From: Agrocybe praecox
Taxonomy: Eukaryota; Basidiomycota; Agaricomycetes; Agaricales; Agrocybaceae
Assembly: GCA_964017145.1 (NCBI GenBank)
Contig: OZ024851.1
Coordinates: 434,001-498,000 of the forward strand
Reading direction: 5' to 3'
Length of the DNA: 64,000 nucleotides
Notes under the pieces: model-generated
What the model saw: the letters and a program-made list of their open reading frames with translations, nothing else
Told to the model about the DNA's origin: nothing
Databases searched by the model: none
Shown here: piece after piece, positions 47,073-59,771 of the stretch
Numbering within the stretch: the stretch's first letter is position 1
How the letters are laid out: every line of letters starts with the position of its first letter
Translations under genes and position numbers: made by a program

Positions 47073-47690
47073 AGCTATTAGAACTAGTAGCAGCGTTGAA
47101 GGGGGGGTTATGACTCGATATATGCAATGGTTGGCATTGGGAAGAGTAACTTGCGGTAATCAGCAATGTAAAAATGACGGACCAACCTCAGGGACACAGC
47201 TACCTGAGAACATTGGAACGGCTCTGAGAAATACAAAATACGTAATTATTTGATGCAGACGATCGGCCCGACAATCAATACATAGACTCATGTAAACGCT
47301 TGGCAAACGCGGTTTGCGGTTTCCAAGAGTTTATGTGAGTGTGGAGTTTGGGATTTGTTGAAGCCCGGGCAATAATTGCAATGGCATGTCATGACGCCTC
47401 CGCTAAGTGTTTGTAATTAAAACAAAACATGGAAACCAGAGTCTGAAAGGCACTCGCACGTATGACATGATAAATTTTCATGTCCGAGTTGTATTACTGA
47501 CTGAATCAAGTCAGTGTCAGAAAACAGGTTAAGGTCGCCTCGGAGCATCTATAGTGTACACGACGATTCTATTTTAATCTGCCCACCGCATAATCCCGTG
47601 ATTTGCGGCAATGGCCGAACGCTGCAAAGCGTAAACCCGAAAGTCTAACAGTCAGGGACGAAAGATCAAAAAATACAGGCATGGGTTTAT
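47073..47690. other. intergenic upstream of DUF6533 copy B
   Basis: No gene was recognised; the part nearest 47073 is the promoter side of copy B. Confidence 0.35.
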
Positions 47691-47801
47691 TTAGCGCCCT
47701 TTGTTCTTGGCGCCGAGACTTTTGAGATCAACCTTCTTGAGACGAGCTGTCGTGAGAGAGGAGCCTTGCAGAGCACCACGCCCTGAGCTCAGCGCAGGTA
47801 C
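47691..47801 (-). other. orphan terminal-exon-like segment
   Basis: Reading leftward, an acceptor TTATTTCAG at 47802-47810 is followed by 37 open codons ending in a stop. The encoded end is basic (SLTTARLKKVDLKSLGAK), which looks like a conserved C-terminal exon. No partner exon was found upstream to about 49 kb. It may be a duplicated last exon left by rearrangement, or the end of a gene whose upstream exons are too short to recognise. The product is not recognised. Confidence 0.3.
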
Positions 47802-47810
47802 CTGAAATAA

Positions 47811-49025
47811 TCAATAATGAGCGGCAAGAGGCTCAACGGTGATTATAAACACCATATATCACCCACGGTGCTTTTTTTCTCATCTTAACTTGCATGTTAA
47901 TGACCAATTCTAACGTTACAAAAGGGTCTGTTTACCACTGGTACATGTCAAAACTCGTCTTCAAACTACCTCGGATTAAATAGGCTTCTGTCGGAGGGGT
48001 CATCTAGCAGTTTGAAACACTAGTGGGTGAAGAAACCGACTTCTATGGGCCATTCTTGAATTTGGCAACGGTAGGGAATATTACGGGTAACTTGCGACTC
48101 CCATCGCTCAAATCCGCACCTGCCGCAACTTGTTCAAGAATCAAGGATGTCAATAAGTATTTACTACGAGTCATTGGGAGTCTGCCCGTATTTCCAGCTG
48201 TTCCTTTTACGGGGAAATTAAGACCCTCTAATATCTGAGCTCAGCTCTTACGGCTGCGAGCTATTATGGGTTAATTGAACCCGCCCTGGTGGGCGAGGAT
48301 TTTCCCGGTAATCAATTCTTCTTCTCACGCACAACGCAACTTGCGTTCAATATGCCGGCTCGGCAGTCGTTCAGTACTTCAGTATGTACCCGGTGATAAG
48401 ATAAGATAAGATTTCGACTTGCACCCGGGACGGCAACCGATTCCTCAGCTTCAGGCTTGTCCTTCTCCCCTTTGCTTCTGACCCTCTTGCAATAGTTCAC
48501 CCTCGAAGAAGGCTTTTGTTTTTCCTGCGAACCATGGGTATATAGTGTAACCATACTCAATTCAGACCATTCTACACAAGTACTACGCTCATCGACGTGG
48601 TTCAGTAACGACTGGGAACCATATGGTGCGGAATGATGGTCTGCTGGTTCTTTTTGTCTATTAAGCCTTGGTATGCTACACTATTTTAACTCTATACTCG
48701 TATTTGACTGCCACTCAAGGGACTTGAGATTTATTTTTTCTTTATTTTCCCAGGTTTCTCGATGTGCCTCGATTATGGATGAAATACCTCGTGTGCATCG
48801 GCTCATATACAGTTATCTCTCGCAAAAATAGTACGTATTCCCTCGTTTGATAGCTTCGCTCTGATTGCATGCTCGTGTATTCACCATAGTGGGGAGAGAT
48901 TCTGGCTAGTGAGCAAGCATAAGAGTCTTCTTGAGACGACTATGTCCGCCTGCGATTACTTCCTTCAAGCAAAACCTCATGTGGACGTCCTTGCTGAGGT
49001 CCTGAATTGATAAGCCTCAATACAG
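47811..49025. other. intergenic, no gene recognised
   Basis: No supported gene. Open frames at 48023-48238 and 48312-48560 lack recognisable motifs. The right end is the upstream region of the fungalysin gene. Confidence 0.4.
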
Positions 49026-49033
49026 TATAAAAG
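49026..49033 (+). promoter_or_regulatory. TATA box of the fungalysin gene
   Basis: TATAAAAG, 47 bp upstream of the start codon at 49080. This leaves room for a short leader of about 20-25 nt. Confidence 0.6.
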
Positions 49034-49079
49034 CTTCAAAAAATGAGCTTTCAAAACATCAAGTTGCGCATTATTGATA

Positions 49080-51839
49080 ATGGGATCTTTCTCCAAACTT
49101 CTGGCCGCTGCTCTTTTTGCTGTTACCTATGCATCCTTTGGATTCTCCTTCCCTCTGAACACTCCTGAAAAACATGCGACACGTCGATCGATAGCAATTG
49201 GCTCTGGCCTCGATATTGAGGCATTCCACCCTCTTAGCACTTTCGAGGTTAGTTGTCGACTTCATTAACTCCCTGTACATATCACTCACTATAATGCATT
49301 GCAGACATTTGGTGGGGGCGTGGATCATCCCCTCTCAAAACGCGACAGTAAATTCTCTTTATCGGACGCTTCGGTTGCTTTCGTCCAGTCGCGTCTATCC
49401 AAGGGAGCAGACGCCGTGTCCTTTAGAACCGGGTTCTCAGGGGATGTTGCTGAGCACGCGTTTCTTACTCAGACCCATGTATGTTTTCGTCGTCTGTCGG
49501 ACCGTAGTAAATCCCACTAATGTCCCTACTTTCTTAGAATGGGATTCCTTTCGCAAATGCCGTTGCGAATGTTGCGTTTAACAAAGACGAGAAGGTCAGT
49601 CCATATGCGCGTTTATTTCAAGATCACTTTATGGATTGATTCGAAACTAATATAGGTTGTCTCTTTTGGGTCCTCCTTCGTCAATCCAAGTAAATAATTT
49701 TGAATATTTTGTGGCGATGGTTCCTCGTTGTCTGACCCTTTCCTTCGACAGAGAGCATTGCATCATCTACACCTAGTATATCCGTCACTGATGCCATCGC
49801 ATCCGCAGAGAAAGCCCTCGGTGGCACATTCAACGAACACCCCACCAAACTCGAATTTTTCGTTAAACCAGACAACACTGTCGTGCTTACTCATGTCATT
49901 CAAATCCAGAATGATGACACCGGTGCATGGTTCGAAGCTTTCGTGGACGCCCACTCAGGTGACCTCGTGTCTATAACGGACTTTGTAACAAAGGCATCCG
50001 TGAGTATATTTTGGTATTTTTCTTCAACTTCTCTTTGAGTGTTATTCTCATGAATGTCTATAGTACCTCGTGTTACCAATGCAAAAGGAGATCCTTACAG
50101 ACGGAGTCCAAGTATTGACTAATCCAGCAGACCTGATCGCTTCTCCTCTTGGATGGCACAATAATGGAACTGTGAACACTACGTGGGCATTGTTCTTCTT
50201 TCCCCCTAGTTTATTGTTAATCTGACATCTTCTCCACATGATAGGACTACATCGTAAGCTAAAAGGACTACCCCATTTCTGCAATACTCGCTCATATTTT
50301 TGTAATCTACAGGGGAAATAATGCCATATCCTTCAAAGGGCCCCAAACGGCAACTACGACTCAGTCGTCCGATGGATTGAACTTCCTCTTCACGCAAGAC
50401 CCGAACCAGGATCCCACTGTACAGTCTAACATTGACGCCGCACGCGTCAATGCTTTCTACGTGGTCAACACTATGCACGATCTGACATACAGGTTCGTTT
50501 CTCATACGAATGAAATATTCTGGATATAACTTGAACTTTCATATCAACTTAATTGGTCAATAGATACGGTTTCACGGAGGCGGCGTTCAACTTCCAGAAC
50601 AACAATTTCGGGAAAGGTGGTCTTGGAAATGATCAGGTCACAATCTCGGTTCAAGATGCCGCTGGGCTCAACAATGCAGATTTCTCAACCCCTCCCGAGT
50701 AAGTTTACCCGTCCCGTCCTGATCAGTTCAGCCATTCATTTGGTGCTATATTTCCAGTGGACAATCTGGACGCATGAGTATGCCGGTGGATACATTTACG
50801 TTTTCGTAAATACTGATTTATGCAATCTTAGGAATGTTCCTCTGGACTCATACCACCGTAAGATGAAGTGTTCTTTGTCGCAGGATTACTCTAACATTTT
50901 TCTTTCAGCCTGAGCGTGATGGAGCCCTTGAGAACGATATCGTCACCCACGAGAACACACACGGAGTCACAAATCGTATGACCGGAGGTGGTACAGGTCG
51001 CTGCCTGCAAACCACAGAGGCCGGAGGAATGGGCGAGGGTACGACCACAATATTATCTTTAGGATTTTATTTTGCTTATTCAAAAGGACATCAGGATGGT
51101 CGGATGCGATGGCGAAGCGAGTATATCTCTTGGGCGCTTTGATATAACTCCTCCTAACATCTTTTTTTCCCCAGCTGGAATGAAAAGACGTCTTCAGCAG
51201 TCAACGATTTCATTCTCGGCCAATATGTTGTCAATACCACAGTCGGAATAAGAACTCACCCATATTCTACAGACCCGTGAGTGTCAAAACGATTGTAACG
51301 GCTACCCGCTGGAATTTTTTTACTTACATTTACATAGAATTATCAATCCCCTCCGTTATTCTGACTTGCAAGTTCGAACAGAAGTTCACGGTAAGAATAT
51401 CCTCGTATCATTGAATTCTTGATCAATTTTGAAACTTGCTCATTGCTAGCCATTGGCGAAATCTGGGCAAACATGCTTTATAACGTATATGCGAACCTCG
51501 TCGGTGTTCACGGATGGACATCTTTAGCCCGAACGGACCCCACTGGAACTGAAGGAAATGTCATCTTCTTGCACCTATTCTTGGATGCTCTTGCTCTGCA
51601 ACCGTGCAACCCGACTTGTGCGTATTTTGCTCGTTGACGTGTTTAGAGCTGCTGTTAACTAACGCTTATGAACAACAGTCTTGAGTGCCCGTGATGCGTG
51701 GATTCAAGCAGACGTCAATCGTTATGGTGGTGCCAATGCTTGTCAAATTTGGAAGGCTTTCGCCAGTCGTGGACTTGGCACATCAGCTGCCAACCACATC
51801 GACAACACAGATGTACCTCCAGCTTGCATCCAAACCTAG
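49080..51839 (+). CDS. secreted M36 metalloprotease (fungalysin)
   Basis: Sixteen exons: 49080-49247, 49305-49478, 49538-49594, 49656-49689, 49752-49999, 50064-50182, 50313-50492, 50564-50698, 50758-50777, 50832-50857, 50909-51038, 51095-51116, 51175-51276, 51338-51390, 51450-51617 and 51679-51839. They give 598 residues, close to the family norm. A signal peptide ([20 protein letters not shown]) is followed by an FTP-type propeptide ([16 protein letters not shown], then [19 protein letters not shown]). The catalytic zinc site is [12 protein letters not shown] (HExxH), with the third ligand in GMGEGWSDAM. Fungalysins are zinc endopeptidases activated by propeptide removal and used for extracellular protein digestion. 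Three exons are only 20-26 nt, and the intron at 51117 uses a GC donor. Nothing appears broken. Confidence 0.9.
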
Positions 51840-52027
51840 TGTCTACTTACTATCAACTAAGGAAATTATCATATGTATACGTACCTATCAGATTCTTCTT
51901 TTTCATTCAAAGAATACACTAATTACTTTGGCTCCACGAAACGAAAATAGCAAAAAAAAAACAATATTGGACAATACATATATGGTACACAAAAGCAAAG
52001 CACATTACAACAAATCATGCATAATAC

Positions 52028-55000
52028 CTACTCGTCCTCATCGCTATCCATATCGTCGTCACTATCACTGTCTTCCCCTTCAGCCACTTCGATGGGGTCG
52101 AGAGCAATGTCGTGGTCGGCACCCATGTAGGAGTCGCAGATAACGTACAATTTCAGTGAATGAGTGCCCTTGGGAAGAGAAAACTCGAGCTTGACAGATA
52201 GACTCTTTGTGACAGTGACCCTTTTGATTACGAGTAGTTGGCGACTTGCAGCATCACCTACGACGAGCCACCAATTCGCCAGTTTCTTTAAAGGGTAGAA
52301 TGGCGCAACGACAGCTTGGTCGCTCTGGTCATCTTCATCGGCATCACGTGCCAAAGCCACTTTCAAATAGATAGATGACCCGGCAGTGTACTCTCCTTTC
52401 ACTAACTCATGCGTAACATCGAGAGTAGGGTACGAATTGACGAAGGTGGCAACATCGCGCCTGTAAAATGTCTCAGCGTTTGGAACCTCGTCGCTCTCAA
52501 AAAAGACTTACATTTGAACTGGAGTCATTTGAAGCAATTCATTACGCTGGTCGTCTTCCATTTCCATAACGTCGTACACCGACTCAATACCGGCATCTTT
52601 GCACCGTTTTATAACCTAATGAAAAGCCTCGGTGAACACTATGCGGAAGAGTCACACAAAAAAGACGTACATCGGATTCGAAATGAGGTATTTGTTTTAA
52701 TGGAGAATCTGTCTCCCACATTGCTTGCACACACATCTGCGACAAATCCATGGCTCCGAGTGCATTTAACCAAGCATTCGATGACATGACGTCAACACAC
52801 GCCGACAGAAGATTCAGAACCTTTTCGAGGACAAGAACTTGGTCCGCTGCCAGATCTGGAGGAAGTTGCAGGCGAGAGAAATGTGCCTGCAGAAGCAAGA
52901 ATGTCTTGAAGTGCGGTGCTTCGAAGTCTGCCTGGTCAAGTTTCACTGGTACGCGGTCATAGATGCGACGCAGGAGTGCGTCTTCGTGTCGACGAATTGG
53001 GATACTTTCGAATTCCGCAGAAGATGAAACAACCTCCAGCAAGCCCTTCAACTTTGTGCGTTCCTTGAGTGACAGGGTGTACACCTCAACAGTAACGTCT
53101 GAAAGAAGATGGATAAATATCAGGATAACAAAAGACGATGCGGAATAGCGCTTACATGAAATATTGTAATAGGCAGCAATCATACCCAAATTGAGAGGAG
53201 AGACGTCCATTTCATCCTCTATTCAACGTATTAGACCAAACATACGTAGAGAAGAATTTTTCAAGATACTCACCGATAGCAATACATTTTGAGTTGACCA
53301 AGTCGTTAAGAGTGGTCTCAACGAGTTCCGATAGATGGTCTGATACATGTTGATGGCTGGTGTTGTGAAGATTGTAGTAATTTGGATTTTCCAGCATTCG
53401 CTTGTAAAAGTACGTCCATGTCAAGACATCCTAAAAATAAATTCATTAGTGCGTGAAACAAATGGAGTAATAAAGAATATTGACCATGGCATCTTGTTTG
53501 TTCTCGATCGTCTTTACGGCTATCTCTGCAAGGAAATAGTCGTGTAGCAAATGAGTTGGAAGATGTGACTCTATTGGAAGGCCTTCTGAAAGGAACTTCT
53601 TGTAAAAGTCTTTGCGAGTCTGTTGGCACATTAGGACGCATCGACTGTTTTCATCTTCCAATGGTCGGCAAGCTTTGCCCATCATCTGTAAAACGTCCAT
53701 CACAGGGTAATCGATATATCGATGCTCTTTTCCTTCGTAGAATTGAACACCCATAATGATAACCATATAACTAGCGACCGGAAGACTCCATGCGGTGTCC
53801 TGGAAAACAATTGCTTTAACAACAAAACGATATTAAAAAGGGGATCATACCTTCGAAGCAACCAATACTTGAATGGCTCCAGATTCGAAGAGCCGTTGAA
53901 CAATTCGTTTGTCTTGTTTGTCCAGTGCTTCATGATAGAAGCCAACGCCATGTTTGAGGCATTCTACGAGACCCTGATCGCGAATGTGGTCAAGATGAGG
54001 TTGAAGGTCTTCCAGTTCAATGTTCAAAAAGAGATCGGGTTGATCGTCCGCTGAACAATGCGTTAGAATGTCGTCCACAGTCAATCGACACTGTCGGCGA
54101 GATGGGACAAAGATGATGACAGGTTTCGAAGGAGAGAACTCTTTAACAGCAAGATAAGCTGGTTTAGACATAGCAATCATAAGGGAAGGGAAATGGTTGA
54201 TCGTGAAGGATTGAATATGAATGGCCATATCCAAAGGACGGGCGCTGGAAAAAGTATAAGTATCATGTCGCATACTGGCATTCTCAAACATAAACTTACC
54301 TAGGTGAGAAGTTGAAAATGGTATGCTCTGATGCACCCATCCATTTACCAAGGTCCTCTGCGTTGGCTAGGGAAACACCGCATGCGACAATGCGGGTCTT
54401 ATTTCCTGTTTGACGCTCGACGTACCGTGTTCGTGAAATCACGACCTCGTAAGTGGGACCAACTTCCCCTCCGACCATTTGGATTTCGTCAGCAATGAGC
54501 AATCCAAGGTTTTGGACAGGCTTGCGCTGGCGCCATCTTCGCGAAATCATATCCCACTATATAACGATCAGAAAAGAATTTCGAGTAGTATCGCTCAAAA
54601 CGCACCTGAGTGGGCGTGCAGATAATAAGGTCGCCCATTTCCAACAATCGTAAATCAGCACTGGTCTCCCCTGTCAAGCTAACAACCTCTTTTCCGCCTT
54701 GAAGGTTTTGGAACTTTGCTTTCCACTCCTGTACCCTGAGGTCAACCATCTCTTGGTATGGTTCAATACAAACGGCTCTGGCTGGTTCGCGCTTGCTCCA
54801 CAAACGTAGAAGAGCGAACTCGGCACATATTGTCTTTCCACTACCAGTAGGCGCACCAATGAATACATTCTCGTCGGATGTATATAAGGCTTGGAAGACC
54901 TGTGTCTGGATTTTATTAAACGTCTGAATAGAGTTAGCATATAACGCTTCAAACTCCTTGTTATGGAGCGCCGACAGAGGGAGCGCCTGAAGGTCGAGGA

Positions 55001-56070
55001 GAGGAGTCGGTTTAGGGAATTTTTTGGGGAGGATGAGATGTTTGAATGAGATAGGGAGACGAGTTTCGGCGTGCAGCCACCGGTCAGAAATTACGGAGAT
55101 ATAGTAATTCGGCGGGACAGGTTCAAACATGGGCACTGTCAAGGTGACGTTGTGCTCATCTTCGGCGTACTTTTGACGAAGTACGAAGTTTTCGTGGAAG
55201 AGGATCACTTCTCCGTCGACATCTTCAACTAGGATTAAAAATGTTTCAGCAGATCCATGTATTTTGTCATCCCATCTGAAGTCGGGGACTATCGACAAAT
55301 CGATACGTAGTAGGGAACGGGTGATGGGCTGCACTTGAGCTTGTAATCTGAATATATATACATTAGAGTCATGTTCATGTTTTTTGTTCAAAAAAGCCTA
55401 CTGGAGTTTGGGGAAATTATGGACAAGTCGGTGCACCAGACGACCAGCATTAGGGATTCCAATCAATTCGCCGATTTCAGGTGGTGTCAAGTCGAAGTAA
55501 CGATACCATGGCTATATTGGAAAGTCATTATTGTGCTAATTAGACAAGAGGAAGATAGCTTACGAATTGCTTCCCTTCAGCTTTGCGTATGACCTCAGAT
55601 GGAACACCCTTGAATTGACGAAGAGGAGTCATCGAACCCCACCTAAAAAAGAATGAGCATGTGTCGAAGGTAGTAATGGAACAACGCCTTACATCCGTTT
55701 TTCTACCATTTTACACATATCCAAAGCTGCTTTGGCGGGTATAGCCCATCCGCGCTTCAAACATATTTCGAACATGGCTCGTAGAATACTGTAAAATTGA
55801 ATCAGATACATTTATTATGGTCGGATAAAAATATGAACTTACCGTCCGGCTGATTGTTGAACGAATACCATATCGGCAACAAGAACAAAGCCATCAAGCT
55901 TTAGTTGTGATATGTAAGCTTGTAGCAGGACATTTATCTTTGCCGCTGGTTCTTCGACGCTCTCTTTGACAGGAATAGGAACTCGTTCAAGCAGCTTCGT
56001 TAGCTCAAGTTTCTCTTCTTGCCTGACCTAAAAAGTCACAGACAGAGGTGTCAGAGAATAAATGCTTATG

Positions 56071-56101
<31 letters not shown>

Positions 56102-59100
56102 CGACAAAACGCACAGGAAGAAGTTTGAATTCGTTAGAAAGCGCGAACACTCGGAAGAGTTCTAGTGTTGACATTGTTGGCCTCAGATGCTGGTTGTACA
56201 CCATCATAGAATTATAAGTGACATAATAATGCGAAGCAATTCTGCCTAACTCCGTGCTCGTGAAACGACCAGAGGACCTTTCATATTTGATGAGTTGGCA
56301 CTTCTCAAGCAGCACAGCAGCCGAATGAGCAATGTCGGCTCTCTTCTGGATGAGACCCTCGTCATCATCTTGATAATCTGCGCCGACTCCGTACAGCGCC
56401 GGAGACTTCAGCATACGAACGTACCTAGAATCAAGAATGTTGAGTAAGTGTCTGATGTGGCAACGGCGTAAGATAGAAGTAAAATTGAACCCACAGATAA
56501 GTGTAGCCTAGCCATTGCACTGCTTCGTCACGATTCCTAACGGTACCAGCCACGATCTCAGCATTCAGGTTGTCAGCCAGTTTCGACACAAATTGTGATT
56601 CGATGGGTAGCTGCTGGTTGAGCAAGCTGAGGTAGTACTGAAGTTCCGAGTGATTGGTGATGATGATACCTTCACCAAAAGTGTCGTATTGAGGTCGACC
56701 AGCACGTCCAAGCATTTGAAGGACATCCTGAGAAGAAAGCTCTACCCAGCGACCTTTTTCGGGATTGTAGATTTGCGTTCCTTTGATGATGACGGTATGG
56801 GCGGGAAGGTTAACACCCCAGGCAAGTGTAGCAGTGCAGACAAGAACTTGAACGGATCCATCCGCGAACAGTTCCTCGACGACGGCACGGTCCTCGCGGG
56901 TCATACCAGCGTGATGGATGGCGAACCCAAAGGGAAGAAGGTCGCGCAAGTTGGCATCCTTGACGTTATTGGCCTCTTCTGTTAGAATCTCTCTGACAGC
57001 ACCATCCGGCTTGACAAATTGGGTGATGGTCTCCTTCTCGATGGCCATGTCTCGTAAAAATCTTGCGGTCTTGGCGGTTTCTTTGCGCGAATGCACAAAA
57101 ACAAGGGTTTGGTTCTTTCCAGCCTGGTCAAGAACTTTCTCGTAGCAGACTTCGTTGGTGATTTGATATCGCTTGATGGCCTTCTTCTCCGTGACACCAA
57201 TGAATTGTTGTTGCAGTCCACAAGGCCTATATGAAGCATCGAAATAAAACAGGCCCTTCTTTTCATCCACGCGCAGGAAAGTAGCCACGTCCTGGTAATT
57301 GGGCAAAGTGGCGGACAAACCGACCAATCTAACGTACTCCGATGTCTGTTCCATTCGCCTGATTGTCCTAGCAACAATGCTCTCGAGAACAGGGCCACGA
57401 TCATCGTGAAGCAGATGGATCTCATCAATGATGATGAGGCGAACGAGGTTGGTATAACTGGTGTCCGTTTGCTTACGTGTGATGACATCCCACTTCTCTG
57501 GCGTCGTAACTATTATTTGAGTCTCGGCGATTTGTTGCTTTGTCATTTGTGAATCTCCTGTCAACTCGCCCACCTTTACGCCAAAGACTTTCAGGCGAGC
57601 TGTAAAATTGCCGACCATTTCCTGTACCAGAGCCTTCATGGGCGCGATATAAACACACTTGAATGCATCCAAATCAAACTCGCCAGTCTGTTCATTGCGG
57701 TGTTTACCGAGCTCGTTCAAGATGGTAAGCATAGCCACGTTTGTCTTTTTTTTTTTAAAAAAAAAAGTCAATCGATGAAAAAGCTGCCAGAAAAATGTCG
57801 ACATACCTTTCCAGCACCGGTAGGGGCACAAAGCAAAATAGGTTCATCGGTTCCAAATGCGATGGGGTATAATTTGCTCTGCACGCGATTGAGTTTTGGG
57901 ACAGTAAAAGCCTCACGCGCCCAAGCTGGCATACTTGAGATTGGAACCAGTTCACCCTCAACAACAGGCTTTGATTTTGGTGCAGGGACATGGATTTCTT
58001 CGTAACCCTTCTTGGCACGTTTGAACGAACCATCGGGGAGCTTGCATTTCTTGTTCGACATGAGATGACCTCCTTGGGAGAATGCCATGCTTTCCAAATC
58101 GACGGTGCGCTTGGGCTGCACGGTAGAACCTGGAGCGAGGGTAGCTGTCTTCGGGACTTCGTGTTTCACCTGGTCGACGTCCATAGCATCCGACTTCGCT
58201 GCTTTCGCCTGACGGTCACCAGAGAGCTCTCGAAGGATCCAACCTAAGCCTTTCTCTCTCATCGCGACTTCTACGTTGACGCGCTCATCCGCATCACTTC
58301 GCATAAGTTTTGTACACCAAACAATGACATCGCGGTTTTTAAGAAATTTAGCTGTGATGTGGAAACTTTGATAGTCGAAAAGTTCCATAAGTTGATTTTC
58401 GCAGTCACGAGCGCTAGACTCTGACCCGAGGATACTGAGGACGGAAGCAGCTTTGTCGGCAGCTGTTACAGGGTCCGGATAGACTTCTGAGATTTGACGT
58501 TGAACCCAGAAACCATCGATGGAGTGTGGTGATACAATATCCTTCTCGGCCTTGACTCTTGACGAGGATTCGCCGCCTATGACGAGGTCTTCTTCTTGGG
58601 CTTCAGCTTCAGGAGTCTCTTCTTCTGCCCTTTCTTCATCCTCTTCCTCGTCATCACTATCTTCCCTAATTTCATACCCTTCCTCATCCTCATCCTCTTG
58701 TTCTTCTTCGTCAAAAACTACAGCCACACCACCTTCCTCGTCAATTTCACCCTCCTTGCGCTCAGAGTCCGGATCGGCCATGGCCTCATCGTCCGCATTG
58801 TAGTCAGTAATCTTCTTGGATAGGTTGACAAGTTGTGAGAATTGTTCGCTTGATATGGAGCCAATAATTTCTTCGATATCCTTTTTCTTGTCGAAATCCT
58901 TCATACCTTCGTTTTTCAATGTTTCAAGCACAGTATCGGCAGCGCTGCGAACAATATCCTGAGCCTGGTCTCCAAGAGCGTCGCGTACTGAGGAGAGAAC
59001 GAGTTCGTAGACTTGACGCGTTTCGGCCGTGCGAGGACGGTAAGTTAATCCTTCAACGTCATGCGTCGCCTCGATGATGTCTGCATACCCAAAGCCAGCA

Positions 59101-59369
59101 GACTCGACTTTCCGTTTCGTAGCGGCTCGTTCAGAAGCTTCAATAGAGTCTACGGCTTTCTTCTTCTTCTTGTCGAGGTCTTTTGGCGCCTGGCGAATGA
59201 CCCTAGACCCCATATCCTTTGGGTCAATTCGGCCAGCGAGAGAAACTGGAGCACCATCAGGCTCTTTGTCGCGTCGAGGCAAAGCGGACCTGTCCGTCGT
59301 CAATACTAGTGACGAAATGGCTCCATAGTTGTAACCCGAAAGATCGGGTTTTCCTGCTCTTCCAGACAT
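52028..59369 (-). CDS. BRR2: pre-mRNA-splicing helicase BRR2 (U5 snRNP)
   Basis: Sixteen exons: 59369-57807, 57744-56495, 56424-56115, 56027-55843, 55788-55693, 55642-55564, 55511-55402, 55347-54606, 54556-54300, 54244-53851, 53799-53485, 53430-53274, 53218-53156, 53098-52671, 52615-52512 and 52460-52028. They give 2161 residues. There are two Ski2-type helicase cassettes, each followed by a Sec63 unit. The active N-terminal cassette has PTGAGKT (split by intron 1), [15 protein letters not shown] and QMLGRAGR. The C-terminal cassette keeps GAPTGSGKT but has DEIQ, GVSLAN and MMGKACRP in place of canonical motifs, as expected for the regulatory pseudo-helicase half. BRR2 unwinds U4/U6 to activate the spliceosome. 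The N-terminal 500 residues contain PWI-like and acidic segments. An unusually long A/T homopolymer lies in intron 3. Confidence 0.93.
56071..56099. repeat. poly-A homopolymer run in BRR2 intron 3
   Basis: About 29 consecutive A on the plus strand, read as poly-T in the intron between BRR2 exons 3 and 4. It may act as an extended polypyrimidine tract. Homopolymers of this length are prone to length error in assemblies. Confidence 0.8.
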
Positions 59370-59771
59370 GATAATGAGAGAAAGAAGTGACTCAAGTGTA
59401 AGTTCAATGCGCGTCCGCAAATTCCTGATCATGTAAATTATATAATACTCATATCTGTAATTTAGTTTAGTTTATATGTTATTATTCTCTCTATGTACAT
59501 TTACGGATTAGCAAAGAATTAGGCTCGTGACCAAGCGTTATCTGTCGAACTCCGCTACATGCCGAGATCAGCCGCGAGCCTCTCCAGATATTCTGACATT
59601 AAATCGATTGTTGACATCAATTCAAGAATATTCCGCGATAAGATTAGATGTCCCAAACCACCGAACTATTGATCCACACTAGTAGTCGGTTTCCTTTTCT
59701 TCATATTCTTCATATCTCCCCCTTTCTTCTCTCCTTGTTTTCTCTGAAGACCGAGACCCAAAAGAATCAAA
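59370..59771. promoter_or_regulatory. divergent promoter between BRR2 and the E(z)-type methyltransferase
   Basis: A 402-bp interval between start codons of two divergently transcribed conserved genes. AT-rich stretches lie at 59420-59500, and a pyrimidine-rich leader (59690-59750) precedes the methyltransferase start. Confidence 0.5.

Noticed and set aside
58519..58803. Ser-rich open frame on the plus strand
   Set aside because: It is the antisense shadow of the Asp/Glu-rich segment of BRR2 exon 1; codons for acidic runs read as Ser runs on the other strand.
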